From Prevotella sp. UBA2755 (GTDB lineage: Bacteria > Bacteroidota > Bacteroidia > Bacteroidales > Bacteroidaceae), in the NCBI GenBank assembly GCA_002353225.1, contig DEJF01000054.1, positions 1 through 57,825 on the forward strand: a DNA stretch of 57,825 nucleotides, given 5' to 3'. Each line of letters starts with the position of its first letter. The stretch's first letter is position 1. The notes beneath the pieces were generated by a model, which worked only from the letters and a program-made list of their open reading frames with translations, searched no databases and was not told where the DNA came from. Of the stretch, positions 23,260-32,028 are shown piece by piece. The translations under genes and the position numbers were made by a program.

Positions 23260-23484
23260 ATGTACGATTGGGAAGAAATTTCGTTTAAAGAAATAGAAGG
23301 AAAAGGATTGTTTAAATTCACATACCTTTTCAATGGAACAGATAACTTTGGTGACCCATGGGCTGAATGTATAGAAAATGATGAGTATACCGATATATAC
23401 GCACAAGATTTGCTTATTAAATTGCAAAATACAGAAAGTATCACCCAACTAAAAGCCTTTCGTGCGATTGCGGAATACGAATAA
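23260..23484 (+). CDS. Small hypothetical protein, 74 aa
   Basis: Starts MYDWEEISFKEIEGKGLFKF and continues with FNGTDNFGDPWAECIENDEY and a helical end (DLLIKLQNTESITQLKAFRA). The composition looks like a real protein, but no family is recognised. The ATG is chosen over an upstream GTG because the extra residues look random. It lies on the plus strand between the GC module and the restriction island. It may be a fragment of a larger lost gene. Confidence 0.45.
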   Translation: MYDWEEISFKEIEGKGLFKFTYLFNGTDNFGDPWAECIENDEYTDIYAQDLLIKLQNTESITQLKAFRAIAEYE

Positions 23485-23510
23485 CTTATATAACGCCCGT
23501 ATTGTATATT

Positions 23511-24545
23511 CTATCCCATATCTATCGTAAAACTAAAGTTTGTTCGCCCATCATTGTCTGGACCATAGATGAAAGCATAAGAGAAAATCTTATGACCACA
23601 AATTGTGTAGTCTTTTAAGAAATCACTCTCAAAAATATCAAGCCAACGCGTTCTACAAGCCTTACCTTTATGAACAATATAATGATTTGGTATTAGCAAG
23701 TCCTTAATTCCAAACAAAAGTGCAACCGATTTAATGTATCTCTCAATATTGGGAAGTATATTATTATGCTCATCTACAATATTATTAAATCCACCATCAC
23801 TTGATGTACATTGAAACTGTTCCTTGAAATAATTCTTGGTCTTCAATTTAATATCCTCAACAATCTTTTTCCTTTGTTCTTCATATTCTTCTTTCTTATG
23901 CTTTTTCCCATCAGCATTAACAATGGCAGCAGATGAGGATTCTATTTTACCCAAGTATTCTTTCAACTCCTTAATGCTTCCATTCGGTGCTTTCTCATCA
24001 AGCCATTTCCACCAGAAGTCTGCATTACTCTTATATGCATACAAAGATGTTTTCATAGCATCGTCAGCCCTATGCAACAAATCACCTATCTTGATCTTAG
24101 AATTTGGCACAGATGAATTCAAGTCTGGTAGAGAAATCTTAACACCCTCACTTTCTAATTGTGCTATGAGATATTGCACTGTTCCAAATGGATACTTACA
24201 TTTAAAACCCTTAGAACTGAAAACCCTCAGATTTTTAGCATCGTCACTTTGAGGGCTGAATTTGTTTCCCAATTGAAGAATTTTCTTCATGTGAGAATCA
24301 TTAACAGCGACAATATGTTGATCTATACATATTGCATCGTCATTTGTGACAAACATATCAATATATACATACTTGTAGAGATCATCATAGCCGTCTGCTA
24401 GCCATACAGAATCTTTACTGTTAGTAAAGCCAACTATTTTGCAATTACAATATTTACATAGAATAACTCCACTTAAAACTCCATCAATATCAGTATTGAT
24501 AATGATATAAGGATTCTTCGCAAACAATTCTTTTAACATAATCAC
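23511..24545 (-). CDS. DHH-like protein of the restriction-modification island, 344 aa
   Basis: The N terminus resembles DHH phosphoesterases: motif I IINTDIDGVLSGVIL (D19, D21), motif II YIDMF (D63), and ICIDQHIVAVND with D75-Q-H77 in place of DHH. A C-terminal part with GYD-like features (KIFSYAFIYGPDNDGRTNFS) could be DHHA1-like. A lysine/glutamate-rich helix lies in the middle. DHH enzymes degrade nanoRNA, cyclic dinucleotides or single-stranded DNA. The gene starts 6 bases after the endonuclease gene, so it is last in that transcript. The first Met or the Met at residue 3 could be the start. Family call is tentative; a DHH protein in such a locus is unusual. Confidence 0.5.
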   Translation of the reverse strand: MIMLKELFAKNPYIIINTDIDGVLSGVILCKYCNCKIVGFTNSKDSVWLADGYDDLYKYVYIDMFVTNDDAICIDQHIVAVNDSHMKKILQLGNKFSPQSDDAKNLRVFSSKGFKCKYPFGTVQYLIAQLESEGVKISLPDLNSSVPNSKIKIGDLLHRADDAMKTSLYAYKSNADFWWKWLDEKAPNGSIKELKEYLGKIESSSAAIVNADGKKHKKEEYEEQRKKIVEDIKLKTKNYFKEQFQCTSSDGGFNNIVDEHNNILPNIERYIKSVALLFGIKDLLIPNHYIVHKGKACRTRWLDIFESDFLKDYTICGHKIFSYAFIYGPDNDGRTNFSFTIDMG

Positions 24546-24551
24546 TCCTCT

Positions 24552-25442
24552 TTATTTTTCTACACTAAAATTCCAAGAAGAGAAGGGCTGCCCGTAAGAC
24601 ATCTTAACCCCTTCACAAATTATATCTGGATTCTTTTTCTTACATTTCTCAACAAAACCATTATTGAACTTAACTTGCATATGACCTACCATTCTATTAT
24701 CAAGGAAGAAAGCCACATATGAGGTTTGGTTTTTTCTAACGGTTACTTCATTAGCCTTTGACATATCTATCGTTTGAGGAACCGTTTTCAGTATATACCC
24801 TTTTGGCTGATATGTAACAACCCAAAATGGAATGGGCGAATCGTTGTGAAACAAGTCTGACAATAACTGTTCCTTATTCTTTACATTAGGCCAATTCTCT
24901 ATAACAGCATCCCGTATCAAATCGATGAATGCGTCCGTTGTTTTACTTGGCTTTCTTTTTCTGAACCAATTATTAACTGCACCATATTGGCATGTCATTT
25001 CCTCAATATATTTTTTAGTATATAAAGGTAATTGGCGCCTTATACTGCCAATCTGAGATTCTGTAATGAAGTTTTTACCTGTTACATTTAATGTACATGT
25101 ATTGGCATATTTTACAGATAGACCAATTTTGTTTTCATTTTTACTTGAGTCTTCTACAATCATTACAATGTCTGCAGGACCTACTACGTCATTTTGAGTC
25201 TCAAAAGTAGCATCTTTAAGAGTCAAATTGCGCTTGGTTAATTCATTCAATATCATTTGTATGTTAGTCATCTTCATTATTTGTAACACTTTTGAACTAT
25301 CATGACGTTTCTGTATTGAATTAATGACCTTAGAATAATCTGTGCTATTCTTTTCGATTAATTTTGCAAATAGCGCAATTTCATACTCAACACCTGTATT
25401 GATGTTGTTCTCTATTTCATTTAGGGTAGTAGTATAAAGCAT
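24552..25442 (-). CDS. Probable type II restriction endonuclease, 296 aa
   Basis: Placed directly after the controller gene and near two cytosine methylases. A nuclease-like core is visible: GPAD91IVMIVED, then a strand KIGLSVK111YAN, fitting PD-(D/E)xK with Ser replacing the acidic residue. Several type II enzymes have GxSxK there. The N terminus NTGVEYEIALFAKLI looks like a lead helix with an acidic residue of the core. The C terminus GVKMSYGQPFSSWNFSV resembles endonuclease ends. It is not the HaeIII type (no KHNHEAVKHSRLS block). Cleavage site unknown. Confidence 0.55.
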   Translation of the reverse strand: MLYTTTLNEIENNINTGVEYEIALFAKLIEKNSTDYSKVINSIQKRHDSSKVLQIMKMTNIQMILNELTKRNLTLKDATFETQNDVVGPADIVMIVEDSSKNENKIGLSVKYANTCTLNVTGKNFITESQIGSIRRQLPLYTKKYIEEMTCQYGAVNNWFRKRKPSKTTDAFIDLIRDAVIENWPNVKNKEQLLSDLFHNDSPIPFWVVTYQPKGYILKTVPQTIDMSKANEVTVRKNQTSYVAFFLDNRMVGHMQVKFNNGFVEKCKKKNPDIICEGVKMSYGQPFSSWNFSVEK

Positions 25443-25445
25443 ATT

Positions 25446-25658
25446 TTACGGTTTTATTAAATTGAACACAGGGATACCTAAACCCTTCGCTATTTTCAAT
25501 AAGGAGAGATATGAAGGATTTCTTTCTCCTCTTTCAAGCATACCGACATAATTCCTGTCAACACCAGATTTCAACGCAAGGTCAATCTGTGTTAAACCTT
25601 TAAGTTCTCTTTTAGACTTAATAATTTTGCCTAATTTTACTAATTCTTCTCGTTCCAT
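25446..25658 (-). CDS. XRE-type controller protein of the restriction system
   Basis: 70 residues, a single helix-turn-helix domain: LGKIIKSKRELKGLTQIDLA, then KSGVDRNYVGMLERGERNPS and LLKIAKGLGIPVFNLI. Size and position before the endonuclease gene (3 bases apart) are those of C proteins, which delay endonuclease expression until methylation has occurred. A terminator separates it from the methylase gene upstream, so it likely has its own promoter in 25659-25702. No clear C-box was identified. Confidence 0.85.
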   Translation of the reverse strand: MEREELVKLGKIIKSKRELKGLTQIDLALKSGVDRNYVGMLERGERNPSYLSLLKIAKGLGIPVFNLIKP

Positions 25659-25676
25659 ATACCTACAATAAGTATC

Positions 25677-25703
25677 AAAAAAGGCACCGCTTATGCGATG
25701 CCT
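25677..25703 (-). terminator. Rho-independent terminator after the first methylase gene
   Basis: On the minus strand AGGCATCGC-ATAA-GCGGTGCCT forms a 9-bp stem (one G-T pair) with a 4-base loop, followed by TTTTTT. The stem begins at the methylase stop codon. It insulates the methylases from the controller and endonuclease genes. Confidence 0.8.
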
Positions 25704-26976
25704 ACTCTCGATTATTATTAAACAAATCTAGTTCTAATTCCTTTTTGTCTGGTGGAAATTGCACATCTTTTGAATATTGATGCTGAATTTCTTTATCTCC
25801 AAACATATATTTGCCAAACAATTTAGCCACTTCAACATTGACTGCATTTCCAAACTGTTTATAAGCTTGGGCATTCTTCTCATCACATTGGAAAGAATCT
25901 GGGAAACTCTGAAGCCTAGCACATTCCCTTGGTGTTAAGAACCTTTTTCTTTTTCCAACTACAGAAGTCTGAGTAATAGCCACTAAAGCCGGAAAATATG
26001 TTCCTGGTTTTACACGAAGCCCAGATGGACGAATTTGCATTATATGCTCCCATACATTAGGTGATTTTGTTTCTCCTGCCTGCCATTCAAACTTTGCCTT
26101 AGAGCCAAAGAAATTCTTGTTTTTCTGTGCTCTAGGCAACCAATCTGCTATAAACTCTTTATTTTCTTTCCACAAATCATTATTCTTTATAATAAAATTC
26201 TGCATCCATTTTGGAAGATTATTCCAGTCTTTAACGAGGTGATTGTCTTCTAAAGAACATAAAGAATCTGCCCATACAGGAAAACCTGGCAATTTATCAC
26301 ATTGGATGTTCTGGATAAACTCATTCCACAAGTCAATCCATTCAATTTGGTCTTCTCTAAGTTTATAATGCTCCAAGTGCTCAATTTCATTATCATCAAG
26401 AAGTATATCATCAATGCTACAACGAGGTATTTTGCTATTATTAAAATAAAAAGGAGGTAGTGAACCTATATCTTTTCTTACACACATAATAAATACACGC
26501 TCACGATGCTGAGGAATACCTATATAATGTGGACTAAAAATAACAGGTTCATCTATTACATCATAGCCTGCATCATTCAGCGAGTCATGAATAACCCTCC
26601 ATGTGTTACCATGATCATGGCTTGCCAAATTTCTAACATTTTCCAATAGCGCATATTTGGGATGATGATACTCAAGAATCCTCATAATATCAAAAAATAG
26701 AGTTCCTTTTGTTTTGTCTTCAAATCCAAGACGATTGCCTGCCTTAGAAAAGGCTTGACATGGGAAACCTCCACATAATACATCATGGGATGGAATATCT
26801 TTAGCATCTACTTTAGTTATATCGCCATCTGGTTTTATTCCATAATTCTTTTCATAAGTTTTGCGGCAATCGGTATCAATATCACTTGCATATAAGCAAG
26901 TGCCACCAAGTTCCGTCATTGCTTGGTGGAAACCTCCTATACCACAAAAAAGATCTATAAAACCAAAATTATTCAT
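25702..26976 (-). CDS. DNA (cytosine-5) methyltransferase, first enzyme
   Basis: 424 residues. Motif I FIDLFCGIGGFHQAM (6-20), catalytic PCQ at 72-74 within LCGGFPCQAFSKAG, ENVRN, PQHRERVF and the C-terminal FGNAVNV motif are all present. The target-recognition segment is the long middle part (about 190-320), with many Trp residues (KLPGFPVWADSLC, LPKWMQNFI). It makes 5-methylcytosine in the host site to protect it. It lies 19 bases downstream of the second methylase gene and is only distantly like it. Confidence 0.92.
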   Translation of the reverse strand: MNNFGFIDLFCGIGGFHQAMTELGGTCLYASDIDTDCRKTYEKNYGIKPDGDITKVDAKDIPSHDVLCGGFPCQAFSKAGNRLGFEDKTKGTLFFDIMRILEYHHPKYALLENVRNLASHDHGNTWRVIHDSLNDAGYDVIDEPVIFSPHYIGIPQHRERVFIMCVRKDIGSLPPFYFNNSKIPRCSIDDILLDDNEIEHLEHYKLREDQIEWIDLWNEFIQNIQCDKLPGFPVWADSLCSLEDNHLVKDWNNLPKWMQNFIIKNNDLWKENKEFIADWLPRAQKNKNFFGSKAKFEWQAGETKSPNVWEHIMQIRPSGLRVKPGTYFPALVAITQTSVVGKRKRFLTPRECARLQSFPDSFQCDEKNAQAYKQFGNAVNVEVAKLFGKYMFGDKEIQHQYSKDVQFPPDKKELELDLFNNNRE

Positions 26977-26995
26977 TTTTATTCTGATTCCGTGC

Positions 26996-28411
26996 TTAAT
27001 TAGTTTTACATATTACCTTCTCCAAAGTAGTAAAATATGGAGCAAAATTGTTTTTATCATAATTAGGATGGGCTAGATTGCCACCCAATTCTTCAATTGT
27101 ACAGATCGTACAGTTTTTCAAGTTAAAACATAGATACAGTTCACCATTGCTATGAAAGCCTAATGTTCTAAGAAAGGTCCCATTGGCAAGTACAGGTTCT
27201 TCCTCATCAAGTTCGAATATATCTGCTTTGCTCCCATGATGCAATAGCAAATATTTGGGAGTCATTGCACAATCTTGTTTGAATATCGAGCCGTTTCTAC
27301 CATCTGAGCGAACAAAATAAAGTCGGTTTTGAAGAATTAAGTTGTAATGTTCTTCATTTTTATAATATCCAACAAGCACATTAGAATCATGACGATTAGG
27401 ATGCCGCATAAGAGACTTTACTTCCTGTCTATCTTTCATGGCAGCATATATTGACTTGGCTAATTCGTATGCCATACGAGGTGGTACTGCATTACCTATC
27501 ATCTTATATATCGCCTTAATATTATCACACTCAAAGATAAATCTATCAGGAAAAGTTTGGATTCTTGCACATTCTCTGACACTTAGCCTCCTATAGTCTC
27601 CTATCTTGTCTTGTTGGAATTTCCAATTCTCATGACCAAAGAACATCATTTTGGGTGATGATGGGTGAAGAGGTATATTATCCGCTGTTGCATGAATAGT
27701 AAAAGAAGGTTGATTCCACCCTCTACGACGATTCCCCCTATAATAAAAAGAGCCATATTCAGAAGTCAAAACATCATGATTAGAACGTAAAGTATTATTC
27801 TTTAGCAATTCTTTATCACCATATCGCATAGGTTCTTCATTGATATCTCCTAATGCTCTTGCTAAAGTTATTGGCTCATGGCATGTTGGCATAGGAAACT
27901 TATAACAGATATGTAGATCTTTTCTAAAGCCAATAATAAAGACTCGTTCTCGATTCTGAGGAACCCTATAATTTACGGCATCTAACAAATCCCACTTAAC
28001 ATCGTATCCCGCAGAATCCAAGCGAACAAGAAAATCCTCAAATACGTCCTTAAACTTATCATCCAAAATCCCTTTGACATTTTCGATAAGAAAGAATTTT
28101 GGTTTTTTGGCTTCAATCAATCTTATATATGTAAGGAAAAGTTTCCCTCGCTCGTCATTAATTCCTCTTTGTTTACCTGCGACACTCCACGACTGACAAG
28201 GAGGTCCACCAATAAATCCATCGCAATCTGGAATTGTACTAGGAGAAATCGTATTAATATCTGCTAAAACAAATTCTGTATTTGGATGATTCTTTAGATA
28301 TGTATAACGCACTGCTGGTTCGAACTCGTTTGCCCAAACCACTTGAAATCCCGCCTGTTCAAAGCCAAGGTCAAGACCTCCACAACCAGCAAAAAACGAA
28401 ACTACATCCAT
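26996..28411 (-). CDS. DNA (cytosine-5) methyltransferase, second enzyme, with C-terminal extension
   Basis: 471 residues. Motif I VSFFAGCGGLDLGFEQAGF (4-22), catalytic GGPPCQSWSVAGKQRGI (Cys 72), ENVKG, PQNRERVFIIGF and YKMIGNAVPPRMAYELA. The arrangement is like M.HaeIII (target segment with RRGWNQPSFTIHAT), but about 130 extra residues follow the catalytic domain from about 340 (HPNRHDSNVLVGYYKNEEHY). The extension has an alternating strand pattern and no recognised motif. The start codon overlaps the end of the 208-aa core gene. The extension could be a second recognition or dimerisation module (inference). Confidence 0.9.
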   Translation of the reverse strand: MDVVSFFAGCGGLDLGFEQAGFQVVWANEFEPAVRYTYLKNHPNTEFVLADINTISPSTIPDCDGFIGGPPCQSWSVAGKQRGINDERGKLFLTYIRLIEAKKPKFFLIENVKGILDDKFKDVFEDFLVRLDSAGYDVKWDLLDAVNYRVPQNRERVFIIGFRKDLHICYKFPMPTCHEPITLARALGDINEEPMRYGDKELLKNNTLRSNHDVLTSEYGSFYYRGNRRRGWNQPSFTIHATADNIPLHPSSPKMMFFGHENWKFQQDKIGDYRRLSVRECARIQTFPDRFIFECDNIKAIYKMIGNAVPPRMAYELAKSIYAAMKDRQEVKSLMRHPNRHDSNVLVGYYKNEEHYNLILQNRLYFVRSDGRNGSIFKQDCAMTPKYLLLHHGSKADIFELDEEEPVLANGTFLRTLGFHSNGELYLCFNLKNCTICTIEELGGNLAHPNYDKNNFAPYFTTLEKVICKTN

Positions 28412-29028
28412 TTTATAATACCTGCTGCACGAAGAACACTGATAATGACATCAGCGTTTTCCCTTTGTTTACGCTCTACCGACTGGTAGTGGGACAGTTG
28501 GTCGGGATGGTTAGTAAGGAGTTGTTGCACGACGGACTCTGTGACACGAGCCATACGAAGTTCCTCACGCTGGGGATCCCATGCGGCGAGATAGCAGACA
28601 AGATTCTCCAGACGGGAGAGAGTGCGGAACGACTTGCTGGAAAGTGGTGACACATTACCACCAAAGGTAACGCTGAAGCCAGTAGGAGCCACATCCTGAC
28701 GGGCGAATAGCAGTTTGTCGGAGCCTATCCGCCAAGCACGTACATAGATATCCCCGAAAGTGTTGAAAGGACGCAGGTTGAGATAGAGGGAATCCTCATA
28801 CTCCACCACACATGCTGTCTTACGGATGAGATAGGACGTTTTTTTCTTCTCCGCCTTGACCTCCATGGCAAGAGCGTCTTCCTTCGACGAAGACTTTAGT
28901 TCTACCCTTCCCTCTGTCTCCTTCCACTGACTGTCGAGGAAGTCCTGCCATGAGGTACAGTATTTTGTTTGGGCGACACTGCACAGGGGCAGCATCATCA
29001 AGAAAGTTAGTAATATTCGCATCATCAT
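28402..29028 (-). CDS. Secreted hypothetical protein, 208 aa
   Basis: Signal peptide MMMRILLTFLMMLPLCSVAQ with cleavage near SVAQ. The mature part (KYCTSWQDFLDSQWKETEGR, CVVEYEDSLYLNLRPFNTFG, DVIISVLRAAGII) is not recognised; it may belong to an uncharacterised periplasmic family of Bacteroidota. It overlaps the upstream TPR gene by 4 bases and is likely cotranscribed with it. The last residues WM before the stop are written by the start region of the methylase gene, so its native end may have been altered by the island. Confidence 0.6.
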   Translation of the reverse strand: MMMRILLTFLMMLPLCSVAQTKYCTSWQDFLDSQWKETEGRVELKSSSKEDALAMEVKAEKKKTSYLIRKTACVVEYEDSLYLNLRPFNTFGDIYVRAWRIGSDKLLFARQDVAPTGFSVTFGGNVSPLSSKSFRTLSRLENLVCYLAAWDPQREELRMARVTESVVQQLLTNHPDQLSHYQSVERKQRENADVIISVLRAAGIIKWM

Positions 29029-30995
29029 TTTCGATATCTTTTGATTATACTATAAGCAGTGTAAAGTCCCAACTCTCCAGCCTTGGAGAGATCACTGATA
29101 CCCTCTGCCTGCTGTTTATTGGCAATACGGGCAAGACCACGATTGTAATAGGCTTCTGCGAGATGAACGTCCATGGCAATCGCATGGGTATAATCCTCGA
29201 TGGCATGGGCATAGTCATGCCGCTCCACATATACATTGCCCCGATTATAATAAAGGTAGGCATTCTCGTTATAACGTATCGCTTCCGTCAGATCAGACAA
29301 TACATTTGCTGTCTTCATACGGACATCTGTACCTTGTGAAGCATTGAAGGCATTGAGTTTCGACTGGCATACCGCACGTTCCCAATAGGCGAGCGACGAA
29401 GTAGAGTCAACTTGCAGATAGGTGGAAAGGTCGTCGATAGCAGCGTCAAAGTTCTGGATAACACTATAGGCAACCGCACGCTTAAACAATAGCGAGACAG
29501 CCCGTTGTGTACTCCGCTCATGGTCTATCTGGTTCGACAATGAGTCAATATAGGCAAAATACTTCTTCGTATCCTGCTCGTCCATGGCAGGATTGCTGCT
29601 TACAATATACAACTGACGCTGTTTCGCTTCCTTGGTATTATAGGTATCCACCTGCTTATCGAAAGCGATATACTGTTTGACCTGGTTCTGCTCCTGTTCG
29701 TAAGAGAGCATATACATCGGAAGATAATCCAAGGCTATCCTACGGTTCTGCACCTTACCACGATAGTCACTCTTGTACTCATGTTCCATCTCTTGTTCGT
29801 CAGCCACAGCGAGTTGGTTGTATTTCTCGATATCCAAGTCACTGCGCTTACGCATCTGCTCTTTCGAAAGCCTTGGCTGTCTGCCCAGATAACGTTTGTC
29901 CATCTGTGCCTTTAAGATACGGAACTCATCCGCCTCTGCCTGTTTCGACATTCCTATCCGACGATAGCAGGAAGCCCTATGTTGCAAGCCAAACCAGAAG
30001 TTAGGAAACTCCTCGATAACCTTGGTATAGTCACGGATGGCACCACGCAGATTACCCGTATTCTCCAACAGTAACGCACGATTGAAGAGAGCCATCAAGT
30101 TATTAGGTTCGAGATTAAGGACGAAATCAAAGTCCAGAATAGCACGGTTGTCATCACCCACCTGGGCACGCAGTAGTCCTCGGTTATAGTGTCCGAGAAA
30201 ATTATTGGGATCGAGGTCCAGTGCAGTGTCATAGTCAGCCATCGTCCCTCTGAGGTTATTCTGGTTAAAACGAGCCAGGGCACGATTGATATAGTTGTTA
30301 GCCTGCTTGGGTAGCAAATGGATAGCCTTCGACAGATACTCCTCGCTCTCCTTCCATTGTTTCCTTGAGAGACTGATAACGGCACGCTGGCTCCACAGAT
30401 TACCGTCATAGGGATCCACCTCCAGACTCTTGTCAAGAGCCGTGATAGCCTTGGTCGTGTCCTCTTGCATCATATAGACCTCTGCCTGCATGGCATAGGC
30501 TGGCGCATGTCTGCTCCATCGTGTCAGGATGGTATCGAGTTGCAGGAGTGCCGTATCATAGTCTTTCTCATTGATATGACATAGTACACGGTTATGCCAA
30601 AGGCTCTGATTCTCTGGGTCATAGCGTAATGCCTGGTTATAGTCTTTAATAGCCTCACCGTATTTCTTCTGTTGGATGCGACAGAGTCCGCGCAACTCAT
30701 ACATCCCTACCACATAGGGATTCCGTTTGATTGCTTCCGAGCAATCTGCCTCAGCACCCGCAAAATCATCAAGATAATATTTTGCCACCCCCCGATAGAA
30801 CCATGGTTCATAAAGATAGGGCTTGGCAGAGATTGCCTGATTGAAATACTGTATGGAAAGGACATAGTCCTCGAAGTAGAGTGCCGAGCGCCCTATCATC
30901 ACCAGTCGGTCGGTCTTGAACTGGGCATGACAAATTGACAATTGGCAATTGACAATTGACAATTGAAGCAGGGCGAACAGCACTAATTTCTTCAT
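29025..30995 (-). CDS. Secreted tetratricopeptide repeat protein, 656 aa
   Basis: The signal peptide region (residues 1-25) is followed by many TPR units with the A-x-x-x-Y-N-x-A pattern, for example YFNQAISAKPYLYEPWFYRG, then NQALRYDPENQSLWHNRVL and DYDTALDLDPNNFLGHYNRG. There are at least 8-10 units over residues 40-370 and two or three more at the C terminus. A less repetitive linker lies between about 375 and 480. TPR proteins form protein-binding scaffolds; a periplasmic role is expected. The signal peptide is encoded by a 7-bp tandem repeat, described separately. The ligand is unknown. Confidence 0.8.
   Translation of the reverse strand: MKKLVLFALLQLSIVNCQLSICHAQFKTDRLVMIGRSALYFEDYVLSIQYFNQAISAKPYLYEPWFYRGVAKYYLDDFAGAEADCSEAIKRNPYVVGMYELRGLCRIQQKKYGEAIKDYNQALRYDPENQSLWHNRVLCHINEKDYDTALLQLDTILTRWSRHAPAYAMQAEVYMMQEDTTKAITALDKSLEVDPYDGNLWSQRAVISLSRKQWKESEEYLSKAIHLLPKQANNYINRALARFNQNNLRGTMADYDTALDLDPNNFLGHYNRGLLRAQVGDDNRAILDFDFVLNLEPNNLMALFNRALLLENTGNLRGAIRDYTKVIEEFPNFWFGLQHRASCYRRIGMSKQAEADEFRILKAQMDKRYLGRQPRLSKEQMRKRSDLDIEKYNQLAVADEQEMEHEYKSDYRGKVQNRRIALDYLPMYMLSYEQEQNQVKQYIAFDKQVDTYNTKEAKQRQLYIVSSNPAMDEQDTKKYFAYIDSLSNQIDHERSTQRAVSLLFKRAVAYSVIQNFDAAIDDLSTYLQVDSTSSLAYWERAVCQSKLNAFNASQGTDVRMKTANVLSDLTEAIRYNENAYLYYNRGNVYVERHDYAHAIEDYTHAIAMDVHLAEAYYNRGLARIANKQQAEGISDLSKAGELGLYTAYSIIKRYRK
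30934..30966 (-). repeat. 7-bp tandem repeat inside the TPR gene's signal peptide
   Basis: On the plus strand units ATTGACA, ATTGGCA, ATTGACA, ATTGACA and ATTGA follow without gaps. The encoded peptide shows a 7-residue period, QLSIVNC then QLSICH. Loss or gain of one unit would shift the reading frame. Similar TTGACAATTG-like sequence occurs near 36310-36330. Confidence 0.75.
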
Positions 30996-31556
30996 TTATT
31001 TTTTGAGGCTTTTCGTCTTATACCCACAGCGGTAACGACCTTGAGAGAGCGCACGCAACTTACTCTTGATGAGTTGTTTACGCAATGGTGTTATACGATC
31101 GACAAAGACCTTTCCCTCCAGATGGTCAAACTCATGCTGCATAACACGAGTCAGGTAGCCCTCCACCCATTCGTCATGTGGTTTCAGTTCTTCGTCAAGC
31201 CATTGTACACGAATGCGGGTGGGACGTGTCACCTTCTCATGGATGGCTGGAAGCGACAGACATCCTTCCTCCATAGACACCGTCTCCGTATCATCATACT
31301 CGATAATGTGCGGATTAATATACACATGACGGAAGCCTTTGTACTCAGGCATATCGTCACTGATGACATCCAAGTCAATCACTACCACACGAATAGACTT
31401 ACCAATCTGAGGGGCAGCCAGTCCGATGCCCTCACTCTCTGCCAACGTATCCCACATGTCAGTGATTAACTGCTGCAACTCAGGATAGTCAGCAGGAATA
31501 TCCTCGGCTACTTTCCGAAGCACGGGATGACCATAAATATAAATAGGTAAAACCAC
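30996..31556 (-). CDS. def: Peptide deformylase
   Basis: 186 residues. The three family motifs are present: GIGLAAPQIG, EEGCLSLP (catalytic/metal Cys) and QHEFDHLEGKVFVD (HExxH variant HEFDH with two metal His). It removes the formyl group from nascent proteins using Fe2+ or Zn2+. The stop at 30996 directly precedes the TPR gene's start (ATG at 30995), and the AT-rich gap to ruvX upstream is 40 bases. Part of a def-TPR-secreted-protein unit. Start MVLPIYIYGHPVLR fits the family. Confidence 0.93.
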   Translation of the reverse strand: MVLPIYIYGHPVLRKVAEDIPADYPELQQLITDMWDTLAESEGIGLAAPQIGKSIRVVVIDLDVISDDMPEYKGFRHVYINPHIIEYDDTETVSMEEGCLSLPAIHEKVTRPTRIRVQWLDEELKPHDEWVEGYLTRVMQHEFDHLEGKVFVDRITPLRKQLIKSKLRALSQGRYRCGYKTKSLKK

Positions 31557-31596
31557 TTAATTAAATTAGGAATTAGAAATTAGGATTTAAAGACTA

Positions 31597-32010
31597 TCAT
31601 CTCTTAGAGCGCATATAATCCTGTAAAATAATCGTGGCACTGATCTCGTCAACGAGTGCTTTGTCCTGACGAGCCTTCTTCCTCAGTCCACCATCTAACA
31701 TCGCCTGATGTGCTAATACAGAGGTGAAACGCTCATCATAGAACTCAATAGGAATCTGTGGCATCTCCTTCCGCCACCGATTGACAAATTGCCGCACACG
31801 CTGCAGGTTCTCACTAGGCTGTCCATTAGGTTGGCGAGGCTCGCCAATGACGATACGCTCCACCTCCTCACGGGCAATATACGCTTTCAGATAATCAAAA
31901 AGTTCAGAAGTAGCAACAGTCGCCAACCCTCCCGCTATAATCTGGAGAGGATCGGTGACTGCTAAACCTGTACGTTTCTTTCCGTAGTCGATTGACAATA
32001 TTCTTGCCAC
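31597..32010 (-). CDS. ruvX: Holliday junction resolvase-like protein YqgF/RuvX
   Basis: 137 residues, the standard length. The RNase H-like core is visible: RILSIDYGKKRTGLAVTDPL at the start (first Asp of the active site), IVIGEPRQPNGQPSENLQRV, EFYDERFTSVLA with the second acidic site, and DEISATIILQDYM with the last Asp. It acts in pre-16S rRNA processing and possibly recombination. It lies 18 bases after the SPOR gene and 40 bases before def, as in many Bacteroidota. Confidence 0.92.
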   Translation of the reverse strand: MARILSIDYGKKRTGLAVTDPLQIIAGGLATVATSELFDYLKAYIAREEVERIVIGEPRQPNGQPSENLQRVRQFVNRWRKEMPQIPIEFYDERFTSVLAHQAMLDGGLRKKARQDKALVDEISATIILQDYMRSKR

Positions 32011-32028
32011 GTCAGTGCCTTTCAGCCT

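Noticed and set aside
24552..25442. HaeIII-family assignment of the endonuclease
   Set aside because: The typical KHNHEAVKHSRLS block is absent, although the second methylase resembles M.HaeIII. Family left open.
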